NCBI GenBank assembly: GCA_937120535.1
Contig: CAKZJX010000010.1
Location: 1-64,000, forward strand
Reading direction: 5' to 3'
Source of the DNA: an uncultured Anaerolineae bacterium
GTDB taxonomy: Bacteria; Chloroflexota; Anaerolineae; Anaerolineales; Villigracilaceae
Length of the DNA stretch: 64,000 bases
A program made the translations under genes and the position numbers. Shown here piece by piece: positions 27,398-36,446 of this stretch (its first letter is position 1; every line of letters starts with the position of its first letter). The notes under the pieces were generated by a model. That model saw nothing but the letters and a program-made list of their open reading frames with translations. It had not been told where the DNA came from and searched no databases.

Positions 27398-29332
27398 GTG
27401 GTGATGGTTAATCCTCAACCAACCCATTCATCCCACCAATCTCAACCGGGAGAGACCCCTCTGGATACCCGTCGCATCACTCAATCCCTGGACGAGGGAA
27501 ACAGCTCGTCGCGCCGTCAATTACCGTCGGGCTTCATCCTGGCCAAACGCTATGAGATCCAGGAGGTGATCGGAGTAGGCGGAATGGGCTCGGTCTATCG
27601 CGCCCGCGATCTCCACTTTCCCAACATCGTCAAACTGGTCGCTGTCAAAGAAATGGTCAACCTGGCCACCGACCCTGAGATGCGCAAGGCGATTATCCAG
27701 AACTTTGAACGGGAGGCTAACATTCTGGCTACTCTCAATCACCCCTCCATTCCCCGGATATACGATTACTTCTCTCAGGACGATCGCTCCTACCTAGTCC
27801 TGGAATTCATTTCCGGCAAAGATCTAGAAGCGATCATCAACGAGACGAAGGGCTTCCTCCCCGAAGAACAGGTTCTCGCTTGGGCTATCCAGCTGTGCGA
27901 TGTGCTGGACTATCTCCACAACCACAACCCGCCGATCATCTTCCGTGACATGAAACCCTCAAACGTCATGCTTAATTTCAACGGCGATGTCATCCTAATT
28001 GACTTTGGTATCGCCAAAATCTTTCAGAGCGGCGTCAAGGGAACGATGATCGGCACTGAAGGCTATGCCCCCCCTGAACAATATCGCGGCGAGGCCACCC
28101 CTTTAGCCGACATCTACGCTCTAGGGGCGACACTCCACCACGCTTTAACTAAGCGCGACCCACGCCTAGAACCGCCCTTCTCGTTTGCCGAACGCCCGAT
28201 CCGCAAAATCAATCCTGCCGTCTCAGCCGAATTCGAAGCAGTGATCAACAAAACCTTGGAATACAAGATGGAGGATCGTTTCCGCAGCGCAGCGGAAATG
28301 AAAGAAGCCCTGATCAACGTCGGTCGTAAGACGGGTATACTGAACCGCCTCCCAACCGCCGGCCTACAATCTACGACGATCAAACCCATATGGACCTTCA
28401 CTTGCGAAGACGAGATTCGCGGCTCGTCCACCATCTTCCAAGGAATCCTCTTCATCGGCTCCTACGACAACAACCTCTATGCCCTAAACGCTGCCGATGG
28501 CAAGCTGATTTGGAAATACCCCACCGATGGAGGGATCGTCACTCGGCCGGCCATCTATCAAGATAGCGTGTACATCGGCTCGGGGGACGCGCGGCTTCAC
28601 GCAGTAAGCATCCGATCGGGCAAAGTGCTCTGGACCTACTATACCAAAGGCCCAATCCACTCTTCCCCACGCATTGCTGAAGGGCACGTTTTCTTTGGGT
28701 CAGACGATCACTGTCTATATGCTGTCAACCTGAACACCGGCCGCCTTACCTGGAACATTCAAACCAGTGGAGTAATTCGATCCACACCGTTCATTGCCCA
28801 CGAACGCATTTACGTAGGCAACGAGAGTGGCGATTTCTACGCCTTCGACTTTCGGGGCGAGATCAAATGGCGCTTTACGGCCAAACGCGGCATTACCGGA
28901 TCGCCGATCGTGGTTGATCAGACCGTTTACTTCTGCTCCTTAGACGGTACGCTCTATGCCCTAGACGCTTTGCACGGATGGTTGGTTTGGCGATTTCGCC
29001 TAGGAAAAAGTTCGGTGGTCACGCCGGCTGTGTCTGAAAACATCATCATCACCGGCGCTGCGGATGGGTTTATTTATGCAGTGGATATCCAGAATGCTCG
29101 AGAAGTGTGGCGGTTTCGCACCGAGCATCAAGTCAGCGGTTCACCAACCATCTACCGCGATGCGGTGTATTGCGGCTCGGCCGATGGAGTGCTCTATTGC
29201 CTGGAATGTCGCACCGGACGTCTGCGCTGGAAGTTTGCCACACAGGGGCCGATCACAGGAACCCCCATGATCTATGATGATATTGTCTATATCGGTTCCA
29301 GTGACCGAAACGTATATGCTCTATTTGCTTGA
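27398..29332 (+). CDS. Ser/Thr protein kinase with C-terminal beta-propeller repeats
   Basis: A 644-residue fusion. The kinase domain (about residues 45-310) has the glycine loop GVGGMGSVYRAR, the lysine in VAVKEM, the catalytic loop FRDMKPSNVML (Phe in place of the HRD histidine) and DFGIAK. The remaining 320 residues are seven or so PQQ-type blades, each with YALNAADGKLIWKY-like cores (LYAVNLNTGRLTWNI, LYALDALHGWLVWRF, LYCLECRTGRLRWKF). They form a beta-propeller likely to sense a ligand or protein. No membrane helix is visible, so the propeller seems cytoplasmic, which is unusual. The start is GTG, GTG or ATG at 27398/27401/27404; the exact one is uncertain. It leads the operon with PP2C and FHA genes. 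Confidence 0.88.
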   Translation: MVMVNPQPTHSSHQSQPGETPLDTRRITQSLDEGNSSSRRQLPSGFILAKRYEIQEVIGVGGMGSVYRARDLHFPNIVKLVAVKEMVNLATDPEMRKAIIQNFEREANILATLNHPSIPRIYDYFSQDDRSYLVLEFISGKDLEAIINETKGFLPEEQVLAWAIQLCDVLDYLHNHNPPIIFRDMKPSNVMLNFNGDVILIDFGIAKIFQSGVKGTMIGTEGYAPPEQYRGEATPLADIYALGATLHHALTKRDPRLEPPFSFAERPIRKINPAVSAEFEAVINKTLEYKMEDRFRSAAEMKEALINVGRKTGILNRLPTAGLQSTTIKPIWTFTCEDEIRGSSTIFQGILFIGSYDNNLYALNAADGKLIWKYPTDGGIVTRPAIYQDSVYIGSGDARLHAVSIRSGKVLWTYYTKGPIHSSPRIAEGHVFFGSDDHCLYAVNLNTGRLTWNIQTSGVIRSTPFIAHERIYVGNESGDFYAFDFRGEIKWRFTAKRGITGSPIVVDQTVYFCSLDGTLYALDALHGWLVWRFRLGKSSVVTPAVSENIIITGAADGFIYAVDIQNAREVWRFRTEHQVSGSPTIYRDAVYCGSADGVLYCLECRTGRLRWKFATQGPITGTPMIYDDIVYIGSSDRNVYALFA

Positions 29333-29344
29333 GAAGGAGTTGCC

Positions 29345-30238
29345 GTGCTTGATGCTTTCCGTCGGTTATTTCAAAGGCGCAAAACCGCTGTGGATGTATC
29401 CACCGCCCCCCTCACGCCGGACCAGCTTGAAGCCATTACAGGGACGATCGGCCCGCGCACCGATCCCCCACAGCTGATCGCTGCTTGTGGGCAATCGGTA
29501 GGCAAGCAGCGCGATCTTAATGAGGATAGCTTGCTCGCAATCACGGCCACTTTGGCAGGCAACACTAACTTCTTGCCATTTGGCCTGTACATCGTCGCCG
29601 ATGGCATGGGAGGGCATCAATTTGGGGAAGTAGCTAGCAATGCTGCGATTCGCACAGTAGCTGGCAGCGTTCTGCGCAAATTTCATCCGTATCTCTTTCA
29701 CCTCAACTCTGAAGTTCCTGACGAGTCCCTGCAAGAAATCATGCAAATCGCTGTGGCCGAGGCCCAGCGCATCATCCAACGCGAAGCTCCTGGCAGCGGC
29801 ACCACCATGACCGCTGCCCTAGTCCTCGGTCAACAGGTGACCATTGCTCACGTAGGAGATAGTCGCGCCTACCTGCTCCACTCCGATGGTCGTGCCGAGG
29901 CCATCACACGTGATCACTCCCTGGTCAAACGCTTAGAAGAACTGGGACATCTCACCCCGGCCGAAGCCGAGAAATACCCTCACCGCAATGTCCTGTACCG
30001 TGCTCTCGGACAAGGGGATATCCTCGAACCAGATATTTTCACCCTTCCATTTCCTCGCAATGGGTTCTTGATGTTGTGTAGCGATGGACTATGGGGAGTT
30101 ATCCCTGAACCTGAGATCGTTCGCATCGTTCAAGAGTCGGCCACCCTGCAGCGCGCCTGCCAGGCTCTGGTCTCGGCTGCGAACGCAGCCGGCGGACCAG
30201 ATAACATTAGCGTGATCCTCGTTCAGCTATTGACCTAA
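29345..30238 (+). CDS. PP2C-family Ser/Thr protein phosphatase
   Basis: A metal-dependent phosphatase that probably reverses phosphorylation by the kinase upstream. After a basic N-terminal tail of about 50 residues come the PPM motifs: KQRDLNEDSLL, VADGMGGHQFGE, GTTMTAALV, HVGDSRAYLL, LCSDGLWGVI and GPDNISVILVQ. All metal-binding aspartates are present. GTG is the start, with AAGGAG six bases upstream. It begins 12 bases after the kinase stop. No membrane helix was seen. Confidence 0.95.
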   Translation: MLDAFRRLFQRRKTAVDVSTAPLTPDQLEAITGTIGPRTDPPQLIAACGQSVGKQRDLNEDSLLAITATLAGNTNFLPFGLYIVADGMGGHQFGEVASNAAIRTVAGSVLRKFHPYLFHLNSEVPDESLQEIMQIAVAEAQRIIQREAPGSGTTMTAALVLGQQVTIAHVGDSRAYLLHSDGRAEAITRDHSLVKRLEELGHLTPAEAEKYPHRNVLYRALGQGDILEPDIFTLPFPRNGFLMLCSDGLWGVIPEPEIVRIVQESATLQRACQALVSAANAAGGPDNISVILVQLLT

Positions 30239-30247
30239 AAACCACCT

Positions 30248-31726
30248 ATGAATCCCAGACCCGATTTCTACGCTATTCTAGGGATTAGCCGGGATGCTAC
30301 CCCCGAGGAAATTCGGCGTGCTTATGTTGAGGCCGCTCGTCGCTTACATCCGGACAAGAACGTGGCTCCAGGGGAAACCGAACTCTTCTTGGAGATTCAG
30401 CAAGCCTATGAGACCTTATCCGATCCGAAGCGGCGGAAAGCCTATGATGCCACTCTGCCGCCGGCCGAGTCGACCTCAAGCATTCTCACTCCCGAAGTGA
30501 TCTTCAGCCGACCCCAATTGGTGCGTTTGAACGAACCCCAGTTGATCTACGTCCTGCTCACCCTACGCCCCAGCCCGGAACAACTCTCTCTACCGTTGCC
30601 TGCGCTCAATGTTTGCCTGGTGCTCGATCGATCTACTTCGATGAAAGGGGTGAAGATAGACCTACTCAAGGCGGCCACCATCCAGTTCCTGCGCAGCGCG
30701 CGCCCAGAGGACATTGTTAGCGTGGTCGCCTTCAGCGACCGAGCAGAGGTGATCATCCCGGCTTCCTATTACCGCGATCGGTTGCGGCTGGAAACCCTAG
30801 TTCGCAACATCCAACCCTCCGGTGCCACCGAGATCTTTCAGGGCCTGCAAACTGGCCTGGCCGAAGTGCAACGCGCCTACAACAATCAACGTATCAACCA
30901 CATTATCCTGCTCACCGATGGCTACACCTATGGCGACGAGCAAGCCTGCCTAAACCTGGCTGAAGAAGCCATGCGCAACGGGATCGGAATTAGCGCCTTC
31001 GGATTGGGCACTGAATGGAATGACATCTTCCTCGATCAACTGGCCGGCCGGACAGGCAATACCAGCGCCTACATCGCCCATCCAAAAGACATCCAAAAAT
31101 TTCTGCTCGAAAAATTCAAGGAACTCACCAACATCCTGTGCGATGAAGTTGTCCTGATGGGTGAATTGAGCCAAGGGGTGCAGGTGAATTACGCCTTTCG
31201 TCTTCAGCCCCAGCCCGGACCTATCCCCTTTCATCACACCACCGCTCTGGGCACCGTGATCAGAAGCGAGGGACTAAGTGTCTTATTTGAATTTCTCATC
31301 CATCCCTCCGCCCTAAATTCCTCTCCCTTGACACTTTGGAGCGGTCGAATCAGAATTTCTATGGCCTCTCAACCGATTCCACCGCCTCCTATTCCCTTGC
31401 GCCTGGAGCGCCTCGTCGAAGAAGACGCTTCCCCCGAGCCACCTCCGCCAGCAATCGTGCAGGCTCTCTCGCGCCTCATGCTCTACCGCCTATACGAACA
31501 AGCCCGTCAAGACATCCAGGCCGGCCATCACGAACGGGCAACGCGCTTACTCAAAAGCCTTGCCGAACACCTTATTCGGCAAGACCAACATCAACTGGCC
31601 CACACTGTCCTGCTCGAAGCAGAACACCTCCAGCGTAAGCGCACGTTTTCTCTGACTGGAGAAAAAGAGATCAAATATGGCACGCGCGCATTGTTATTAC
31701 CTCCCCCAGGGAGTAAGCAAACATGA
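30248..31726 (+). CDS. J-domain / von Willebrand A domain fusion protein
   Basis: 492 residues. A J-domain fills residues 1-70 (DFYAILGISRDATPEEIRRA) with an intact HPD in RLHPDKN, which should stimulate an Hsp70 partner. A vWA domain (about 118-300) has all MIDAS parts: DRSTS, the Thr in SGATEIFQGL, and LLTDGYTYGDE. The C-terminal 180 residues include a beta-rich section and a helical tail with TPR-like character (RLMLYRLYEQARQDIQAG). The fusion of a J-domain to a vWA domain is rare in my knowledge. It sits between the phosphatase and the FHA gene and overlaps the latter by ATGA. Confidence 0.9.
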   Translation: MNPRPDFYAILGISRDATPEEIRRAYVEAARRLHPDKNVAPGETELFLEIQQAYETLSDPKRRKAYDATLPPAESTSSILTPEVIFSRPQLVRLNEPQLIYVLLTLRPSPEQLSLPLPALNVCLVLDRSTSMKGVKIDLLKAATIQFLRSARPEDIVSVVAFSDRAEVIIPASYYRDRLRLETLVRNIQPSGATEIFQGLQTGLAEVQRAYNNQRINHIILLTDGYTYGDEQACLNLAEEAMRNGIGISAFGLGTEWNDIFLDQLAGRTGNTSAYIAHPKDIQKFLLEKFKELTNILCDEVVLMGELSQGVQVNYAFRLQPQPGPIPFHHTTALGTVIRSEGLSVLFEFLIHPSALNSSPLTLWSGRIRISMASQPIPPPPIPLRLERLVEEDASPEPPPPAIVQALSRLMLYRLYEQARQDIQAGHHERATRLLKSLAEHLIRQDQHQLAHTVLLEAEHLQRKRTFSLTGEKEIKYGTRALLLPPPGSKQT

Positions 31727-32229
31727 ACATTTGCAGCAAATGCCTCTGCCCGAATCCGGTGGGTGCTCTTTTCTGTGCTGAATGTGGCGCATCCTTGATC
31801 CCCACAGAGCTGACGACCCAGTCATTTCGCACCGATCGTTTCGATGCTTCTGCCGACGGCGCGATCGTTTCGCCTCCTCCCATTACCCTTCCCCATCGAG
31901 ACCAAGCTTGGGCATCGCTGCACTTGATCGAGAGCGGTCACATTTTGCCCCTCGCCGACCGCAACGACTACACCCTCGGACGATACACTGAAGGCCAACC
32001 GATCCTGCCTGATATCGATCTCTCCCCTTATCAAGCCTACGCAGCAGGAGTTTCGCGCCTCCACGCCCTGATCAAGCGTGAGGGCAAACGCGTGATCATT
32101 GTCGATCTGGGTTCTTCCAATGGAACCTACGTCAACGGGAAGCGACTAACAACCCGCACAGAACACCTCCTGAACCATGGCGACATCATAGCGCTTGGCA
32201 AACTCAAACTTCAAATCCTACTACACTGA
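31723..32229 (+). CDS. Zinc-ribbon and FHA-domain protein
   Basis: 168 residues. An N-terminal zinc ribbon has CSKCLCPNPVGALFCAECG (residues 3-21). A C-terminal FHA domain (about 85-165) carries the phosphothreonine-binding residues in YTLGR, SRLHALI and DLGSSNGTYVNGKRL. It should bind a phosphorylated protein, perhaps the kinase itself or the J/vWA protein. Translation is coupled to the preceding gene (ATGA). No membrane helix was seen. Confidence 0.93.
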   Translation: MNICSKCLCPNPVGALFCAECGASLIPTELTTQSFRTDRFDASADGAIVSPPPITLPHRDQAWASLHLIESGHILPLADRNDYTLGRYTEGQPILPDIDLSPYQAYAAGVSRLHALIKREGKRVIIVDLGSSNGTYVNGKRLTTRTEHLLNHGDIIALGKLKLQILLH

Positions 32230-32243
32230 TTAGGAAGTATCCT

Positions 32244-32486
32244 ATGCCACACTTAGTTCTGTTACATCTTGCCGGCGAAGAAGCCATTGTCGGAGAAGTA
32301 GACGAACTGCCCAAGCCTACTGATAACATCATCACCGTGAGCCATCCTCGCCGTCGCGATGGCAAGGACATCCACTACATCGACTCGCGGGCGGTCAAGG
32401 TGATCTGGCCTTTGGCCCGGATCAGCTTTATCGAAGTGCTTGGCGAAGAAGAAGGCGAACAGATCATCAGTTTCGTGAGAGAATAA
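32244..32486 (+). CDS. Conserved small protein, function unknown
   Basis: 80 residues, acidic and probably beta-rich ([20 protein letters not shown], then [16 protein letters not shown]). The spacing suggests a small barrel of the Sm/LSM kind, but this is a guess. AGGAAG precedes the ATG. It sits 14 bases after the FHA gene and one base before the response regulator gene, so it is part of the operon. No family is recognised. Confidence 0.7.
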   Translation: MPHLVLLHLAGEEAIVGEVDELPKPTDNIITVSHPRRRDGKDIHYIDSRAVKVIWPLARISFIEVLGEEEGEQIISFVRE

Positions 32487-32487
32487 C

Positions 32488-33228
32488 ATGCCCGACGATT
32501 TTGAACGCCGAAAGATCCTGATTGTTGACGACGAAGAGCGCATAGTGCGCTTCATCCGCATGAACCTGGAGCACGATGGCTTTATCGTAGCCGATGCCTT
32601 CAGCGGCAAAGAGGCCATCAGCAAACTGCGCGACTTCAATCCTGACCTCATCCTGCTCGATGTCATGATGCCCGACATGGACGGGTTTGAGGTGCTCGAG
32701 ACGCTGCGCGAATTCACCAATGTGCCGGTGATCATGCTCACTGCCAAAGGTGAAGAAGACGATCGCGTGCGCGGCCTCGAGTTGGGCGCCGACGATTACA
32801 TCACCAAGCCGTTTAGCCCTCGGGAGCTGGTCAGCCGTATCAAGGCCGTCCTGCGCCGCACCGAAGGCGTGACCGGCTCCATGCACGGCCTGATCGAAGT
32901 GGACGAACATCTCAAAATTGACTTTGACCGACGAGAAGTTTGGCTGGATGGCAAACTGGTTAAGCTGCGCCCCACCGAATATCGTCTCCTCTATCACCTG
33001 GTCCAAAACGCCGGCTGGGTGGTCTCACACGATCAATTGCTTCAAAAAGTGTGGGGCTACGAATATCGGGATGAGCCGCACTACGTCCGTCTCTACATCA
33101 ACTATCTACGCCAAAAGCTGGAGAAGGATCCCTCCAACCCCAAATACATCCTCACCGAACGCGGCGTTGGCTACCGCTTTGTGGACTTTCGTCGCAAAGC
33201 GGCCGGCAGCGAGAAAGAAACTCCCTGA
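32488..33228 (+). CDS. OmpR/PhoB-family response regulator
   Basis: 246 residues. The receiver domain (about 1-120) has the acidic pair DDEE, the phosphoacceptor in [17 protein letters not shown], switch Thr in MLTAKGEED and Lys in [13 protein letters not shown] winged-helix DNA-binding domain (about 145-240) has [17 protein letters not shown] and [12 protein letters not shown]. No histidine kinase lies nearby, so it is an orphan here. Its place at the end of a Ser/Thr kinase operon raises the possibility of cross-talk, which the sequence alone cannot show. Confidence 0.94.
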   Translation: MPDDFERRKILIVDDEERIVRFIRMNLEHDGFIVADAFSGKEAISKLRDFNPDLILLDVMMPDMDGFEVLETLREFTNVPVIMLTAKGEEDDRVRGLELGADDYITKPFSPRELVSRIKAVLRRTEGVTGSMHGLIEVDEHLKIDFDRREVWLDGKLVKLRPTEYRLLYHLVQNAGWVVSHDQLLQKVWGYEYRDEPHYVRLYINYLRQKLEKDPSNPKYILTERGVGYRFVDFRRKAAGSEKETP

Positions 33229-33237
33229 TCGATTTTA

Positions 33238-33999
33238 ATGAAACCCTCCGTCTGCGAGCGTCTGATCCAGCTCAATCGCCGCTTCTACGAACAATTTAGC
33301 GCGGAATTTTCGGCCACCCGCCGCCGGCTCCAACCCGGCGTCTCCCGCGTCCTTGACACCCTCCACGGAAACGAATCCATCCTCGACCTCGGCTGTGGCA
33401 ATGGCGAACTCGCTCGTGCCCTCCTCCACCGCGGCCATCGCGGCCCCTACCTCGGCCTCGATTTCAGCCGGCCCCTGCTCTCCGAAGCCCAACTTGCCCC
33501 TGACACACAGGCTCCGATCGTTACCTTTCTCCAAATCGACCTCACCCGGCTCACGCCCGACCAAATCCCGCCGCCGCTCTTCCACCCCGATCCCACCTCA
33601 GTCAGCCGCTCGGCCTGGATGGTGATCACCTGCTTTGCAACCCTTCATCATATTCCCTGCCAGACATGGCGCTTCCAACTGCTGCAAACGATCCACGCCC
33701 TCCTGGCCGACGACGGTCGCTTTCTTCTCTCAAATTGGCAATTTCTCAACAGCGCCCGTTTGCGCCAGCGCATTCAACCCTGGGAACGGATCGGCCTCAC
33801 TGCTGACGACGTAGAACCAGGAGATTACTTGCTAGATTGGCGACGTGGCGGCGAAGGCTTACGCTACGTTCACCACTTTACCGAACAGGAATTAGCAGCC
33901 CTAGCGCAAGCCGCCGGCTTTACCATTCTCGACTCTTTTTACTCCGACGGCGAGGGGGGGCGCTTGAGCCTATACCAAACCTGGACAAAAAGACGTTGA
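33238..33999 (+). CDS. Class I SAM-dependent methyltransferase, Trm9/ALKBH8-like
   Basis: 253 residues. The SAM motif I is ILDLGCGNGELARAL near residue 44. The start (LNRRFYEQFSAEFSATRRRLQPGV) resembles the Trm9/ALKBH8 group, which methylates modified uridines in tRNA, but that subgroup also holds unrelated enzymes. Motif IV is near WMVITCFATLHHIP, and the end (FTEQELAALAQAAGF, then LYQTWTK) is typical. The -35 of the next promoter overlaps its stop codon. A function in tRNA modification is a guess. Confidence 0.8.
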   Translation: MKPSVCERLIQLNRRFYEQFSAEFSATRRRLQPGVSRVLDTLHGNESILDLGCGNGELARALLHRGHRGPYLGLDFSRPLLSEAQLAPDTQAPIVTFLQIDLTRLTPDQIPPPLFHPDPTSVSRSAWMVITCFATLHHIPCQTWRFQLLQTIHALLADDGRFLLSNWQFLNSARLRQRIQPWERIGLTADDVEPGDYLLDWRRGGEGLRYVHHFTEQELAALAQAAGFTILDSFYSDGEGGRLSLYQTWTKRR

Positions 34000-34024
34000 A
34001 AAATCCTCCCAGAGAGGCTAGAAT
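33996..34024 (+). promoter_or_regulatory. Promoter of the AI-2E transporter operon, near-leaderless
   Basis: TTGAAA (33996-34001), an exact 17-base spacer and TAGAAT (34019-34024), then eight bases to the ATG at 34033. Transcription would begin on or beside the start codon. The -35 overlaps the upstream stop codon. Confidence 0.55.
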
Positions 34025-34032
34025 CAAAGTCA

Positions 34033-35238
34033 ATGCACGAAGGACACACATCTCGTCCCACCTCCCCCCGCTGGAGCGGAACCACTAAGCTGGTCGTGGC
34101 CTTTACCTTTGTCGCTATGGTCGCCGCCTTACTGATCCGTTTTCAAGTCATCATTGGCCCGCTCTTCTTGGCTTTCCTGCTCTCTTACCTGCTATACCCC
34201 ATCGTCAACTGGCTGTACCGTACGATGAAGCTGTCGTGGCGCACCTCGGTTGGCCTGACTTTCTTTGTGATCCTACTCCTTCTGCTCGGCCTGTTGACTC
34301 TAGGAGGTTTTGGATTAATCAACCAGGTGCAGAGTCTGATCGGGTTCGTGCAAACCAGCCTGAACGAATTGCCAAACATTATTGATAACTTCGTAGCCTG
34401 GGGAGTGCGCTTTAACCTGAACCTGAGTTACCTTGACCTCACTGATCAAGCCCTCTCCCTGGGTCAAAATCTCCTCGGGCGTATGGGAACCCTGCTGGCA
34501 ACCGTGGCAAGCAGCGCTGCAACCTTTGTGGGCTTGACATTCTTTGTACTGGTGATCGCTTTTTTCATCCTGGCCGAGAGCGGCGGCTTGCGCAAAGATA
34601 TTCTCAAGATCGATATTCCCGGCTATTCTGAAGACCTACGCCGTCTAGGAGAAGAATTGGGACTGATCTGGAACGCCTTTCTGCGCGGCCAAATCATCCT
34701 CTTCTTGCTTAGCGTTCTCATTTACTTCATCGCCCTGACACTGCTAGGCGTGCGATATGCCCTGGGCCTATCCCTGGCTGCCGGCTTTGCGCGCTTTGTC
34801 CCCTATCTTGGCCCAGCGATTAACTGGATGGCTCTGGCTTTAGTTTCCTTCTTTCAACCTTACAAACCCTTTGGGCTAGAACCCGTGTACTATACGATCA
34901 TCGTTCTTGGCATATGCTTCATCATAGACCAAATCTTTGATAACATCGTTCAACCGCGCATCATGGCCAAAGCCCTGCGCGTTCATCCGGCCGCCGTGTT
35001 GGTGTCGGCCATCATTGCTGCAAACCTGATCGGTCTTCTGGGAGTGGTCCTGGCAGCTCCTATGTTGGCTACAGTCCAGATGCTCGGAATCTATATCTTT
35101 CGAAAAATGCTTGACCTCGATCCGTGGCCCCTCCGGCCGGCCTCACCTCCCCCATCTCCACAACCGACCTGGTTACCACGGCTGATTGCGTGGTGCCGAA
35201 CATTTTATGCTCGACTTCGTAAACCGAAAGGAGTATAA
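34033..35238 (+). CDS. AI-2E family transporter (UPF0118)
   Basis: A 401-residue membrane protein with about eight helices, including the paired N-terminal helices (LVVAFTFVAMVAALLIRFQVII, then LFLAFLLSYLLYPIVNWLY) and a long helical hairpin region. The family core GFARFVPYLGPAINWMALALV and the end region FIIDQIFDNIVQPRIMAKALRVHPAAVL are characteristic. Members export small molecules or ions; the substrate here is unknown. A Pro-rich stretch precedes the basic C-terminus. It lies 3 bases before a small gene and may be cotranscribed with it and the P1 peptidase. Confidence 0.92.
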   Translation: MHEGHTSRPTSPRWSGTTKLVVAFTFVAMVAALLIRFQVIIGPLFLAFLLSYLLYPIVNWLYRTMKLSWRTSVGLTFFVILLLLLGLLTLGGFGLINQVQSLIGFVQTSLNELPNIIDNFVAWGVRFNLNLSYLDLTDQALSLGQNLLGRMGTLLATVASSAATFVGLTFFVLVIAFFILAESGGLRKDILKIDIPGYSEDLRRLGEELGLIWNAFLRGQIILFLLSVLIYFIALTLLGVRYALGLSLAAGFARFVPYLGPAINWMALALVSFFQPYKPFGLEPVYYTIIVLGICFIIDQIFDNIVQPRIMAKALRVHPAAVLVSAIIAANLIGLLGVVLAAPMLATVQMLGIYIFRKMLDLDPWPLRPASPPPSPQPTWLPRLIAWCRTFYARLRKPKGV

Positions 35239-35240
35239 CC

Positions 35241-35417
35241 ATGCCTCAAGAACCCCGAACCGAAACCATTGCGGAAACCGAAAACTACCTGGCCTGGAGA
35301 GCCGAAGAACCCGACGGCGAAACCACCTACCATCTCGAACTAAACAACATCACCGTCCACTTTTTTGAGGAGGAGTGGCAGGAATTCCTTAACCTGGCTC
35401 GTCAGCTCCTGGGTTAG
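35241..35417 (+). CDS. Small acidic protein, 58 aa, too short for the ORF track
   Basis: ATG 35241 follows AAAGGAG at seven bases, the best ribosome site in this region, and the frame stays open to TAG 35415-35417. The product is acidic, with a beta-hairpin-like centre (TTYHLELNNITVHFFEEEW) and a helical end (EFLNLARQLLG). It starts 3 bases after the transporter and ends 3 bases before the P1 peptidase gene. It resembles small proteins I associate with Chloroflexota, but I cannot name a family. Confidence 0.7.
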   Translation: MPQEPRTETIAETENYLAWRAEEPDGETTYHLELNNITVHFFEEEWQEFLNLARQLLG

Positions 35418-35420
35418 GTT

Positions 35421-36437
35421 ATGAGCTCTCAATCATCGATCACCGATGTGCCTGGGATTGAAGTTGGTCATGCGCAAGACGAGGAAGCCCTAACCGGCTG
35501 TACAGTTGTGTTATGCCGCAAGGGCGCTGTCGCCGGCGTGGACGTGCGCGGCGGCGCGCCCGGCACCCGCGAGACCGATCTGCTCAACCCGATCAATCTG
35601 GTCGAAAAAGTCCATGCCGTCTTGCTCACCGGCGGTTCCGCCTTTGGGTTAGAAGCCGCCACCGGCGTCATGCGCTACCTAGAAGAGCAAGGCATCGGTT
35701 TTGAAACCGGTGTGGCCAAAGTGCCGATCGTGCCGGCAGCTGTCTTATTTGACTTGAACCTAGGACGAGCCGATCGACGACCGGACGCACAAATGGGGTA
35801 CCGCGCAGCCGCCTCAGCCTCCAAAACGCCGCCCCAGCAAGGCAACGTCGGTGCAGGAACGGGCGCCTCGGTGGGCAAATTATTCGGGATCAAACAAGCC
35901 ATGAAATCGGGCATCGGCGCAGCAGCCATCGAGATCGGTGGCGGCGTGATCGTGGGCGCCTTGATGGTCGTGAACCCCTTTGGCGACATCGTGGATCCCG
36001 AAACCAACCGCATTCTCGCCGGCCTGCGCTCGGCCGACTTCGGCCCGATTCACCTCGGCCAGCCCGGCTACTTTGCCGATACCCTAGCCACCATGCGCTC
36101 CCTCCTCGGACGCACCGCGCTCTCCTTTGCCACTCGCACCAACACCATTATCGGCGTGGTAGCCGCCAACGTCGAGATGACCAAAGCCGAAATCACCAAA
36201 GTCGCCCAGATGGCTCACGATGGACTAGCGCGCGTCGTCCGACCCGCCCACACCATGCTCGACGGCGATACCATCTTTGCGCTCGCTACCGGTGGCAAAC
36301 GAGCTGATCTCACCACCGTGGGGGCATACGCCGCCGAAGCCACCGCTCAAGCCATCCTCCAAGCCGTGCGGCATGCTGCCTCAGCAGCCGGCCTGCCCGG
36401 TCTCTTGGACTACGGCCTATCTTCAGGCCCTGCCTGA
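35421..36437 (+). CDS. P1-family peptidase (DmpA/L-aminopeptidase D-esterase type)
   Basis: A 338-residue Ntn-type hydrolase related to DmpA and beta-aminopeptidases, which self-cleaves to form two chains. The N-terminus has ITDVPGIEVGHAQDEEALTGCTVV. The family core is GGAPGTRETDLLNP and LTGGSAFGLEAATGVMRYL. The region GNVGAGTGASVGKLFG near residue 145 probably holds the self-cleavage site and nucleophile. It probably cleaves short peptides or amides in the cytosol. It overlaps nothing and converges with the large GGDEF gene. Confidence 0.9.
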   Translation: MSSQSSITDVPGIEVGHAQDEEALTGCTVVLCRKGAVAGVDVRGGAPGTRETDLLNPINLVEKVHAVLLTGGSAFGLEAATGVMRYLEEQGIGFETGVAKVPIVPAAVLFDLNLGRADRRPDAQMGYRAAASASKTPPQQGNVGAGTGASVGKLFGIKQAMKSGIGAAAIEIGGGVIVGALMVVNPFGDIVDPETNRILAGLRSADFGPIHLGQPGYFADTLATMRSLLGRTALSFATRTNTIIGVVAANVEMTKAEITKVAQMAHDGLARVVRPAHTMLDGDTIFALATGGKRADLTTVGAYAAEATAQAILQAVRHAASAAGLPGLLDYGLSSGPA

Positions 36438-36446
36438 ACGGCTAAC

